From assembly GCA_951812805.1 (NCBI GenBank), contig CATOSZ010000010.1:21250-85249 (forward strand): a stretch of DNA of 64,000 nucleotides, given 5' to 3'. This DNA is from an uncultured Alphaproteobacteria bacterium (GTDB lineage: Bacteria > Pseudomonadota > Alphaproteobacteria > GCA-2731375). The position numbers were made by a program, and so were the translations under genes. Of the stretch, positions 8,762-16,800 are shown in pieces; position 1 is the first letter of the stretch; each line of letters begins with the position of its first letter. Under the pieces are notes generated by a model that saw nothing but the letters and a program-made list of their open reading frames with translations, had not been told where the DNA came from and made no database searches.

Positions 8762-10120
8762 GTGCTGCTCTTCCTGCTGCCGCTGGCGATGTTCGTCTGC
8801 CTGGCGGTGTTGATGTTCACCAGCCTGCCCGTGGCCTACATCCTCGGCGGGCTGGCGCTGATCTTTGCCGGCATCGGCTGGACGCTGGGCCTGTTCCAGC
8901 CCATCGAGTTCCTCAACATGGTGGCGCGGATCTGGGCGCCGGCGGAGAATTTGGCCCTGATCGCGGTGCCCTGCTTCATCTTCATGGGCGTGATGCTGGA
9001 GCGGAGCGAGATCGCCGCCGACCTGCTGCGCACCCTGCAATACCTGCTGCGCCGGGTGCCGGGCGGCCTCGCGCTGTCGATCACGGTAATGAGCACGATC
9101 ATGGCGGCGATCACCGGCATCGTCGGTGCCTCGGTGGTAATGATGACGATCATCGCGCTGCCGACCATGCTGCGGCTCGGCTATCACCCGGCGCTGGCGA
9201 CCGGGACGATCGCCGCCTCCTCGACCCTCGGCATTCTGATCCCGCCCTCGATCCTGCTGGTCTTCATGTCGGACATGCTGGCGATCTCCGAGGGCGTGCT
9301 GTTCGCCTCGGCCTTGTTCCCGGGGCTGATGCTGTCGGCCCTCTATCTCGCCTACATCCTCGCGATTTCTACCGTTCGCCCGCACCTGGCCCCGCGGCTG
9401 GCGCGCGACGAGGATCGCCCCGCGGGCGAGGTGGCGGCCATGGTGGCGGGCGGCCTGCTGCCGCCCGCGGTGCTGATCTTCCTGGTGCTCGGCTCGATCT
9501 TCGCCGGCATCGCCACCATCACCGAGTCGGCCGCGGTCGGCGTCGTCGGCACCATTCTCATCGCCGCCTGGCGCGGCCGGCTCTCACGCCGGGTCCTGAA
9601 CGAGGCGCTGCAACGCTCCGCCCTGATGATCGGCATGATCTTCATGCTGCTGATCGGGGCGACCTGTTTTTCCTACGTCTTCCGCATCCTCGGCGGGGAC
9701 GAGGTGATCCTCGAGCTGATCGATCCCGACCGGCTCGGCCCCTGGACCGTGATGGTCGTGCTGATGGCGACCATCTTCCTGATGGGGTTCTTCTTCGACG
9801 TGCTGGAGATCCTGCTGGTCGTCGTGCCGGTCTTCGCCCCGATCGTCGAGCGGCTCGACTTCGGCGCCCACCTGCCCCAGGGCGACGTCATCTACTGGTT
9901 TTCCATGCTGATCGCGGTGAACCTGCAAACCAGTTTTCTCACCCCGCCGATGGGCATTGCGCTGTTCTATATGAAGAGCGCGGCGCCGCCGGAGGTCGAG
10001 ATGAAGCAGATCTACCTCGGCATCATCCCCTTCGTGTTGTTGCAGCTGCTGGCCGTTGCCCTTCTGATGATGTTTCCCGAGGTCGCGATGTGGTTGCCGC
10101 ACGCGCTGTTCGACTATTGA
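8762..10120 (+). CDS. TRAP transporter large permease subunit (DctM family)
   Basis: Inner-membrane protein of 452 residues with about 12 hydrophobic helices, typical of the DctM/TRAP-T large subunit that drives sodium-coupled solute uptake. Diagnostic stretches include PCFIFMGVMLERSEIAADLL, GIVGASVVMMTIIALPTM and ASSTLGILIPPSILLVFMSD. The end, NLQTSFLTPPMGIALFYMKS, is the usual C-terminal motif. It is nearest in character to the mannitol/chloroaromatic subgroup. The start is taken as GTG 8762; ATG 8789 is an alternative. No small DctQ subunit or DctP binding protein lies beside it, so its partners are elsewhere or absent. Confidence 0.92.
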   Translation: MLLFLLPLAMFVCLAVLMFTSLPVAYILGGLALIFAGIGWTLGLFQPIEFLNMVARIWAPAENLALIAVPCFIFMGVMLERSEIAADLLRTLQYLLRRVPGGLALSITVMSTIMAAITGIVGASVVMMTIIALPTMLRLGYHPALATGTIAASSTLGILIPPSILLVFMSDMLAISEGVLFASALFPGLMLSALYLAYILAISTVRPHLAPRLARDEDRPAGEVAAMVAGGLLPPAVLIFLVLGSIFAGIATITESAAVGVVGTILIAAWRGRLSRRVLNEALQRSALMIGMIFMLLIGATCFSYVFRILGGDEVILELIDPDRLGPWTVMVVLMATIFLMGFFFDVLEILLVVVPVFAPIVERLDFGAHLPQGDVIYWFSMLIAVNLQTSFLTPPMGIALFYMKSAAPPEVEMKQIYLGIIPFVLLQLLAVALLMMFPEVAMWLPHALFDY

Positions 10121-10195
10121 GGCCGGCGACTTGACAGGTCCCGGGCGAGAGGCGATTCCCAGGGTCGGAAACCGACGGACGAGGAGAGTGACGGG

Positions 10196-10951
10196 ATGAG
10201 CTTGATCAGGGTCGAACGCCAGGGCGCGGCGCGGGTGGTAACGATGGCGCGGCCGGAGAAGCGCAATGCCATCAATCCCGAGATGATGGCGGAACTCCGC
10301 AGCGTCTTCGAACGCGCGCCGGAGGCGGACGAACGCCTCGCCGTGTTGCGGGCCGAGGGCACCGTGTTCAGCGCCGGCCTGCAGCTTTCGACCTCGGGTG
10401 TCGAGCCGGGCGAGGCGGACCGCATCGAGGCCATGTTCACCGCCGTGCAGAACTATCCCCTGCCCGTCGTCGCCGTGGTCCAGGGCCCGGCCATCGCCGG
10501 CGGCTGCGAGCTGGCGCTGCATTGCGATTTCGTCATCGCCGACGAGACGGCACCCTTCGCCATGCCGCTCGCGCAGCTGGGCGTGGCGACGACCTGGTTC
10601 CTGACCAAGAAACTGATGGAGACGGCGGGCGCCGTGACGACGCGGGAGCTGCTGCTGCTGGGCGAGCCGTTGAATGGCGGGCGCCTCTGTGATTTGGGCG
10701 TCATCGCCCGGGCCTGTCCGGCCGATGCGCTGGAGGCGACGGCCGCCGAGGTGATCGATCGGCTGTCGCGCAACGCGCCGATGTCGCTGCGCACCATGAA
10801 GGCGATCATGCTGCAACAGGCGGCCTTCTATTTCGATCTGGACCGCGGCGAGACCGATGCCCTGGTCACCGAGGTCTACGCTTCGAAAGACGCGGTCGAA
10901 GGCGTCGCCGCCAAGATGGAACGGCGGCAGGCGAGCTTCAGCGGAAGCTGA
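10196..10951 (+). CDS. Enoyl-CoA hydratase/isomerase family protein, one catalytic Glu replaced
   Basis: A crotonase-fold protein of 251 residues with the N-terminal core MARPEKRNAINPEMMAEL, the oxyanion-hole region (LRAEGTVFSAGLQL, VVQGPAIAGGCELALHCDF) and a helical C-terminus. The glutamate in GGCELAL is kept. In the second catalytic position the usual FGxPE reads FAMPLAQLG, so the active-site Glu is Leu; strict hydratase activity is therefore doubtful, while isomerase- or hydrolase-type chemistry is possible. ATG 10196 follows GAGGAGAGTGACGGG. The next gene starts 47 bases on but is functionally unrelated. Confidence 0.88.
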   Translation: MSLIRVERQGAARVVTMARPEKRNAINPEMMAELRSVFERAPEADERLAVLRAEGTVFSAGLQLSTSGVEPGEADRIEAMFTAVQNYPLPVVAVVQGPAIAGGCELALHCDFVIADETAPFAMPLAQLGVATTWFLTKKLMETAGAVTTRELLLLGEPLNGGRLCDLGVIARACPADALEATAAEVIDRLSRNAPMSLRTMKAIMLQQAAFYFDLDRGETDALVTEVYASKDAVEGVAAKMERRQASFSGS

Positions 10952-10998
10952 GGCCCGGCGGCGCGGGGAGCGGGGCGATCGAAGCCCGGGGCAAACCG

Positions 10999-12825
10999 GT
11001 GCGCCGCTGGCTGCTTCTGCTCGCCTTTCCGGTCCTGCTCGTCCTCACCGTGCAGGGGCTGAACCATGTCCGCGACGGCATGGTCGCGCTCGACGGCAAG
11101 TTCATCGGCCTCGACGGCTATACGCACCTTTTGCGCGCCAAACAATTCGTCGAGACCGGCGACTGGTTCGACCATTCGGTCCCGCGCGGCAATCCGCCGG
11201 CGGGCGACGTCTTGTACTGGCCGCGCCCGTTCGACGCCCTATTGCTCGGCGGTGCGGTTCTGTTGCTGCCCTTCACCGACTTCGACTCGGCGCTGCATTT
11301 CTGGGCCGTCTTCATCGGGCCGGTCCTGCACCTGCTGTCGCTCATCGTGTTGATGTGGGCGGTGCGCCCACTGTTCGACGATACGGGCCTGGTCTATCTC
11401 GGCATTCTCTTCGCCTTCCAGCTTTTCATCGTCCATATCGCTTCGGTCGCCCGGCCGGACCATCATGCCTTCCTGGCCCTGCTGTTCGTCTGGCTGCTCG
11501 GCGCCGGCCTGCGGGCGTTGCGAACCGGCGCCACGTCGCGCGACATGCTCCAGGCCGCCCTGCCCGCGACGCTCAGCCTGTGGATCAGCCTCGAATCCCT
11601 GGTTGCGATCGCCGCCCTGCTGGCCGCCTTCGGCACGACCTGGATTGCCGTCCGTGCCGACTTCGCACGGCGCATCGCGGTGTTCTCGGCGGGCCTGACG
11701 GCGGGGTTCGCGCTCAGCCTGCCGTTGGAGCACGGCTTCGCGGGCTATACCATTGTCGTCTACGACGCGCCCTCCGTCGTGCACCTCGTCCTCCTCGCGC
11801 TGACCGGCCTCGCGGCCGGTCTGCTCGCCCTCGCGGACGCCCGGTTCGGGTTCTGCCGGCGGATCGGCGGGCGGATCGTCGTCGCGCTGGCCGCTGCCCT
11901 TTTCGTCGTCGTCGCCATGCGGCTCCTGCTGCCGCGGTTCTACGAGGGGCCGCTGGCCGACGTCGATCCCGAGGTGGTCCGCCAATGGTTCAATTTCATC
12001 GCCGAGTTCGCGCCGCTGCTCGACCTCGGCGATCTCCAGGGCTCGATCTCGCGCTTCCTCTTCCATCTGGGCCCGGCGCTGTTGGCGATCCCCTTTCTGC
12101 TCTGGCGGGGCCGCGCGGAGAGCGGCGAGCGGCGGCGGATGTGGCTGCTGCTGGCCGGCTTCGCCCTGGTCTATGTCGCGCTTGCCATCAGCCAGCAGCG
12201 CTGGACCGGCTTCGCCCAGTATGTCGTCGTGATCGGCTGGGCGGGCCTTTTGACGACGTTGCTCACACGGCTGTCGGTGACCCGCTCGCTGGGCCTGACG
12301 GCGGTCCGGGCGATGCTGGTCGTCGTCTTCATCTTCGGCTTCCTCTTCCTCGGCTCGCTGCTGCCGCGCACCCCCCTGGTGACGGCGGGCAGCGGGCCGG
12401 GATGTCCGCTCACCGAGATGAGCCGCTGGCTCGGCCGGGAGCCGGCCCTCAACGACCGGCCGCGGCGTATCCTGAGCTTCATCAACTTCGGCCCGGAACT
12501 GCTCTACCGCACGCAGCACGAAGTGATCGCGACGCCCAACCATCGCAATCCCGGCGGTATCATGGCTGCGATCCGCGCGCTCGGCCGCCTGCCGCCCGCC
12601 GAGGCCCGCGCGATTCTCAGCCGGCGCGGTGTCGACCTGGTGCTGGTCTGTCTCGGCACGGAGGAGGCGAACGACTACCGCCAGGGCAATGCGGGCGATA
12701 CGCTGTTCGCCCGGATCGAGGCGGGGACGCCACCCGCCTGGCTCCGCCCGATCGCCCTGCCGGGTCCCCTGGCGCCGGGCTTCCGTCTGCTGGAGGTCGT
12801 GGCCGATCGCGACGAGGCGGGTTAG
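10999..12825 (+). CDS. GT-C fold membrane glycosyltransferase, STT3-like
   Basis: A 608-residue polytopic protein with about 12 hydrophobic segments and a soluble C-terminal region. The first large loop has GLDGYTHLLRAKQF, matching the acidic loop motif of GT-C enzymes. RPDHHAFLALLF near residue 152 resembles the DHH motif of STT3/PglB-type oligosaccharyltransferases. GT-C enzymes take sugar from polyprenyl-phosphate donors on the periplasmic face. It lies 9 bases upstream of a GtrB-like gene and then gtrA, so it most plausibly acts as the acceptor-specific transferase of a three-gene sugar-transfer module. GTG at 10999 gives MRRWLLLLAFPVLLVLTVQG as a first membrane segment. Family is firm; acceptor and exact activity are inference. 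Confidence 0.82.
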   Translation: MRRWLLLLAFPVLLVLTVQGLNHVRDGMVALDGKFIGLDGYTHLLRAKQFVETGDWFDHSVPRGNPPAGDVLYWPRPFDALLLGGAVLLLPFTDFDSALHFWAVFIGPVLHLLSLIVLMWAVRPLFDDTGLVYLGILFAFQLFIVHIASVARPDHHAFLALLFVWLLGAGLRALRTGATSRDMLQAALPATLSLWISLESLVAIAALLAAFGTTWIAVRADFARRIAVFSAGLTAGFALSLPLEHGFAGYTIVVYDAPSVVHLVLLALTGLAAGLLALADARFGFCRRIGGRIVVALAAALFVVVAMRLLLPRFYEGPLADVDPEVVRQWFNFIAEFAPLLDLGDLQGSISRFLFHLGPALLAIPFLLWRGRAESGERRRMWLLLAGFALVYVALAISQQRWTGFAQYVVVIGWAGLLTTLLTRLSVTRSLGLTAVRAMLVVVFIFGFLFLGSLLPRTPLVTAGSGPGCPLTEMSRWLGREPALNDRPRRILSFINFGPELLYRTQHEVIATPNHRNPGGIMAAIRALGRLPPAEARAILSRRGVDLVLVCLGTEEANDYRQGNAGDTLFARIEAGTPPAWLRPIALPGPLAPGFRLLEVVADRDEAG

Positions 12826-12834
12826 CATAGCCGG

Positions 12835-13866
12835 GTGAGTCGTCGCCAACAGATGGGATACCGGCCCATGCCCCCCGCGTCGGGCGAAGAGACATCGAAC
12901 CGCGAGCTGGTCTCCATCGTCGTGCCGGCGCATGACGAGGCGGAGGTGCTGGCGCGTTTTCACGAGCGACTGGTCGCCGCCCTGGCGCCGCTGCCCTTCG
13001 ATTTCGAGATCGTCTATGTCGACGACGGCAGCCGGGACGCCACGCTGGCCGTCATGGAGGATTTGCGCGGCGGCGATCCCCGCGTCGCGATCCTCGAGCT
13101 CAGCCGCAACTTCGGCAAGGAGGTGGCGCTCACCGCCGGGCTGGACCATGCGCGCGGTGCGGCGGCGATCGTCATCGACGCCGACCTGCAGGACCCGCCC
13201 GAACTGATCCCTGAGCTGATCGGCGAGTGGCGCGCCGGCCACGACATCGTCTATGCGAAACGCCTGTCGCGCAGCGGCGAGAGCCTTCTGAAGAAGGCGA
13301 CGGCGCGCGGTTTCTATGCCCTGATGGCGCGCATCGGCGGCCGGGTGCGGATACCGGCCGACACGGGCGACTTCCGGCTGATCAGCCGCCGGGCGCTGGA
13401 CGCGCTGCTCGACCTGCGTGAACACCACCGCATTATGAAGGGCCTGTTCGCCTGGGTTGGTTTCCGCCAGAAGGAGGTGGGCTATCACCGCGAGGCGCGG
13501 CGGGCCGGTCGCAGCAAGTGGAACTACTGGCAGCTTTGGAACTTTTCGCTGGAAGGCATCACCGGCTTTACCATCGGCCCGCTGAAGATCGCGACCTATG
13601 TCGGCATCTCCACGGCGTTCCTCGCCTTCGTCTACGGCATCTACATCGTCGTCGAGACGCTGATCTGGGGCAACGAGGTCGCCGGCTATCCCTCGTTGAT
13701 GGTGGTGATGCTGATCCTCGGCGGACTGCAGCTGATGACCATCGGCATCGTCGGCGAGTATCTCGGCCGGATCTTCAACGAGACGAAGGGCCGCCCGCTC
13801 TATCTCGTCGCCGAATATCGCCCGCCCGAGGCGGAGGCCGATCCCGGGAACGAGGCACCGGTGTGA
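12835..13866 (+). CDS. Polyprenyl-phosphate glycosyltransferase, GT2 family (GtrB/DPM1-like)
   Basis: A 343-residue GT2 enzyme that should transfer a sugar from a nucleotide donor to undecaprenyl phosphate on the cytoplasmic face. The catalytic domain (about residues 22-250) has SIVVPAHDEAEVL, YVDDGSRD and the metal-binding IDADLQDPPE. Two C-terminal membrane helices (about 250-320: ATYVGISTAFLAFVYGIYIV and LMVVMLILGGLQLMTIGIVG) are standard for GtrB. The end overlaps the start of gtrA (GTGA), showing coupling. The start is uncertain: GTG 12835, ATG 12853 and ATG 12868 are all possible and none has a strong ribosome site. Confidence 0.92.
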   Translation: MSRRQQMGYRPMPPASGEETSNRELVSIVVPAHDEAEVLARFHERLVAALAPLPFDFEIVYVDDGSRDATLAVMEDLRGGDPRVAILELSRNFGKEVALTAGLDHARGAAAIVIDADLQDPPELIPELIGEWRAGHDIVYAKRLSRSGESLLKKATARGFYALMARIGGRVRIPADTGDFRLISRRALDALLDLREHHRIMKGLFAWVGFRQKEVGYHREARRAGRSKWNYWQLWNFSLEGITGFTIGPLKIATYVGISTAFLAFVYGIYIVVETLIWGNEVAGYPSLMVVMLILGGLQLMTIGIVGEYLGRIFNETKGRPLYLVAEYRPPEAEADPGNEAPV

Positions 13867-14297
13867 TCGCGGCCCTGTTCGCCCGCCATCGCCAGCTCTC
13901 CCGACAGCTGTTCCGTTTCGGCGTCATCGGCGCGACGGCGACGCTCATCCATGTCCTCGTCGTGCTGGTCATGGTGGAAAGCGATCTGCTGGCGCCGCGA
14001 TCGGCAAACCTCGCCGGTTTCGCAGTCTCCGTCGGCTTCAATTATCTTGGCAACCATCGCTGGACGTTCGGCCGCGCGGGCCGGCACGCGCACCATCTTT
14101 CCCGCTTCCTGCCGACGGCGCTCGCCGGCCTGCTTCTGAGCCAAAGCATCGTCCATGTGGTCGTGCACATGCTGATTTGGGACTACCGCATTGCGCTGGC
14201 GACGATCGTCGTCGCGGTGCCCTCGCTGACCTTCGCGCTGAACCGCTGGTGGGTCTTCAAGGCCGAGAGTGCGGCACAGTCGTCGGATATCCGGTAG
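13863..14297 (+). CDS. GtrA family polyprenyl-phosphate-sugar flippase
   Basis: A 144-residue protein with four membrane helices, the normal size for GtrA. It is thought to flip polyprenyl-phosphate-linked sugars across the inner membrane. Family motifs are FRFGVIGATATLIHVLVV at the N-terminus, SVGFNYLGNHRWTFG in the middle and FALNRWWVFKAES near the end. It starts with GTG 13863, overlapping the upstream GtrB-like stop. The last 115 bases are also coding on the opposite strand for the end of the convergent membrane protein gene. Confidence 0.9.
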   Translation: MIAALFARHRQLSRQLFRFGVIGATATLIHVLVVLVMVESDLLAPRSANLAGFAVSVGFNYLGNHRWTFGRAGRHAHHLSRFLPTALAGLLLSQSIVHVVVHMLIWDYRIALATIVVAVPSLTFALNRWWVFKAESAAQSSDIR

Positions 14298-15823
14298 ATC
14301 GCCACGGCAGGCCCTTCCGCAAGCAGCTGCAGCGGCAGGCCGACCACCGGATGTGCCGCGCGCTGCTGAAATACCGCGAGATAGTGGAAATTGCGCTGCC
14401 AATGCACGAGGTAGGAGGGCAAATCGGGTGGAGGGGAGGCCTCGCTCCGACAACTTCGCCGATACTCGGCGCGAAGCAATGGAAGCGGAGCCGGCAACGT
14501 AACCGAAGCGTCGAGGCGGACAAGGTCCGGGTGCGGTCTGAGGATCGTAACGCCCGTAAAGAGGTCCGGCAGAAAGACCCGGGACTCGATCACCGCAAAA
14601 GCGGCGATGTGGGTATCCAGAGCATCTCGGAAGTCGTTGCGCGGTACCGGGCCTGTCGCGGTCAACAGCCGGGCGCCCGGCTCGATCACCCGGGCCAGTT
14701 CGATGAAGCTGCGATAGTCGACATCATAGACGCGCCACGCCGTATGGGTTACCCAAACCCGGCAGGCCAGGAGAGCGCAGAAGACCGCTATCAGTGCGCG
14801 CGCCTCGAAAGGCCGTGCCGGCACGATCCGTGTGCCGGCGACGAGCAGTATGAAGACCACAAACGGCAGGCGGATATCCATGTAGGCGACGCCGAACAGC
14901 TGGAACGGCATGACGAGCGCAACCAGCGTCACCCCCGCCAACGGAACACGAAGCGCCGGCGCAATCTTCAGCCGCCCCGTCGTCAGGGCGAGCCCCAAGA
15001 CCAAGACGACGGCCAAGAACAACGGCAAGTCGATCCTGAAGCCATACTGCAGAACTGGCGAAAACAGGGCTTCGAGCTTCTTCGCCACGTCGCCGTATAT
15101 CGTCTCCACGGACAGGCGCGAGGGTCCAACCTGCAGCATCAACAGCAGAGGTAGGGGGAGCATCGCGATATTGGCGACGACGTCCTTCACCACGCCCGAT
15201 CCGGTGCGTGTCTCCTGTCGCGCCAACCGCCCGAGTTCGTAGCAGCCCACCAGCAGAGCGAAGAGGCCGAAGGCCACGAGGTGGCCGAGAAAAACGAAAA
15301 GCGCCACGACGAGCAGGGCGATACGCCGCGGCCAACCAGGCCGGCCGGCGCTGGCGATCCACCCCGTGAAGGCGAGCAGCACTATTCCGCCGGTAAAGAG
15401 GAAGGAGAGAAATCCCCAGGCCAACGGCGCGTTGTAGAGGAAGAGTACCGAAAGCGCCGGCCAAAAGGCCCATCTGCCGAACAGCACCCGATGCAGGAGA
15501 ACCGCCCCGCAAACCCAGAGCACGAAAATCCCCGCGACGGGAACGAGCGAAGCGATCCGAAGCGGCAAGTAGGCGATCAACGGCGGCAGGATCACATCCA
15601 TCGCCAGGCTCGGTCGCAGGGCCCAATCGATCCGGTAGTTGGCCGCCAAAGCGGGGTCTTCGGCGATGCTCGCCGTGATGTAGGCCCTCGCCAGGTGGTT
15701 GGGATAGTCGACCAGTGGTGGGACTTCGACCACCGCGAGCGGCGAAAGCACGACCAGCAGCAGCAACAGAATCCCTGCAACGACGGCCGGACCGGAGGTC
15801 GCCTTCACCGTTTGCTGGTTCAT
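14183..15823 (-). CDS. Polytopic membrane protein, possible GT-C type glycosyltransferase
   Basis: A 546-residue protein with about ten hydrophobic helices in its first 410 residues and a soluble C-terminal tail. The first loop reads PPLVDYPNHLARAYITASI, an acidic first-loop motif like that of GT-C enzymes, and LSVLFLYNAPLAWGFLSFLF follows. I do not recognise a specific family member. The ATG at 15823 overlaps the upstream gene's stop (ATGA), placing it last in the epimerase operon. Its final 38 codons run antisense through the end of gtrA, an unusually long convergent overlap. A role in sugar transfer is inferred from fold hints and neighbours. Confidence 0.75.
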   Translation of the reverse strand: MNQQTVKATSGPAVVAGILLLLLVVLSPLAVVEVPPLVDYPNHLARAYITASIAEDPALAANYRIDWALRPSLAMDVILPPLIAYLPLRIASLVPVAGIFVLWVCGAVLLHRVLFGRWAFWPALSVLFLYNAPLAWGFLSFLFTGGIVLLAFTGWIASAGRPGWPRRIALLVVALFVFLGHLVAFGLFALLVGCYELGRLARQETRTGSGVVKDVVANIAMLPLPLLLMLQVGPSRLSVETIYGDVAKKLEALFSPVLQYGFRIDLPLFLAVVLVLGLALTTGRLKIAPALRVPLAGVTLVALVMPFQLFGVAYMDIRLPFVVFILLVAGTRIVPARPFEARALIAVFCALLACRVWVTHTAWRVYDVDYRSFIELARVIEPGARLLTATGPVPRNDFRDALDTHIAAFAVIESRVFLPDLFTGVTILRPHPDLVRLDASVTLPAPLPLLRAEYRRSCRSEASPPPDLPSYLVHWQRNFHYLAVFQQRAAHPVVGLPLQLLAEGPAVAIYRISDDCAALSALKTHQRFSAKVSEGTATTIVASAMR

Positions 15824-16800
15824 GACGGCGGCGCCGGCGTGCCGATGCGGCTCGCAACGAGCCAGATGAGACAGGCGACGAGTCCGATCGCGACCTGACT
15901 GAGACCAAACAGGACCGAGGCCGAGAGCGGCAGCTCTGCGGGAAGCCCGAGAAGCGCGAAGCCCGAAATCAGCGCCCCCTCGCGCAACCCCCAACCCCCG
16001 AAGGTAATCGGCACCGCCGATATCAACATCGCGCTCGGCAGGACGCCCGCCAGCACCCAGAGCAGATCGGCCGCGCCACCGAACGCAAACATGAGGGCGA
16101 GGAAAACGGGAATGGTCACGACATGGATCGCGAGGGAAAGCGCCATGACCCTCCGGCCCGAAGCCTTGCCGGGCGAGAGAACCCTCAGGCCGCCGAGCAG
16201 TGTCGCGAGACGGCGGGCAAACGCGCCGAAGCCCACAATATGGTGGGCATAGGCGTGTAACAAGCCGAGCGTCACGAGGCCGGCCACCGCGAGCGTGGGC
16301 GGCCAGAGCAGGATCGGCTGGCGCGGCGACACGATGGCGAAGGCCAGCAGCGAACTCGGCACGACGACGACGAACAGGCCGATCAGGCCCGCCACCCGGT
16401 CGAGCGCCACCGAGGCGAAGGCCGTCCCCAGGGCCAAGCGGCGGGACAGCAGCCCACCGCGCACGGCATCTCCGCTGATCGTAGAGGGCAAGACTTGCGA
16501 GAAGAAGACGCCGAGGCCGTGCAGCAATGCGAGATGGCGCCAGCGTGGCGCCTCCGCCGCCAAGGCGTCCAATACGATGCGCCAGCGCCAGATCGCCAGG
16601 ACCGCCTGGCCCAGGATCAACAGAAAGGCCACCGTCAGCCAGCCGGGCGCGGCCCCGGCGATGCGCGCAGCGATGTCCTCAAGCGGGAACAAACGGAAAA
16701 TCAGATACAGGACACCGGCCGTGAGCGCCAACTTGACGCCGAGCAATGCCGTCGCGCCCGCCCGTGTCGCAGCGAAACTGCGCAAAGCCTCTCGCGTCAT
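15820..16800 (-). CDS. YbhN/UPF0104 (lysylphosphatidylglycerol synthase TM region-like) membrane protein
   Basis: A 326-residue integral membrane protein of the flippase-like UPF0104/AglD family. Typical segments are GVKLALTAGVLYLIFRLFP, the hallmark VLPSTISGDAVRGGLLSRR near residue 113, and AVPITFGGWGLREGALISG near 265. Family members are implicated in lipid or glycan handling (for example AglD and the membrane half of MprF), often beside glycosyltransferases as here. The ATG at 16800 overlaps the upstream stop (ATGA) and its own stop overlaps the next start, so the operon is tightly coupled. Confidence 0.88.
   Translation of the reverse strand: MTREALRSFAATRAGATALLGVKLALTAGVLYLIFRLFPLEDIAARIAGAAPGWLTVAFLLILGQAVLAIWRWRIVLDALAAEAPRWRHLALLHGLGVFFSQVLPSTISGDAVRGGLLSRRLALGTAFASVALDRVAGLIGLFVVVVPSSLLAFAIVSPRQPILLWPPTLAVAGLVTLGLLHAYAHHIVGFGAFARRLATLLGGLRVLSPGKASGRRVMALSLAIHVVTIPVFLALMFAFGGAADLLWVLAGVLPSAMLISAVPITFGGWGLREGALISGFALLGLPAELPLSASVLFGLSQVAIGLVACLIWLVASRIGTPAPPS

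Noticed and set aside
11239..13488. Long minus-strand open frame antisense to the GT-C and GtrB genes
   Set aside because: Low-complexity Arg/Gln/Asp-rich translation without motifs; the plus-strand genes have firm family signatures.
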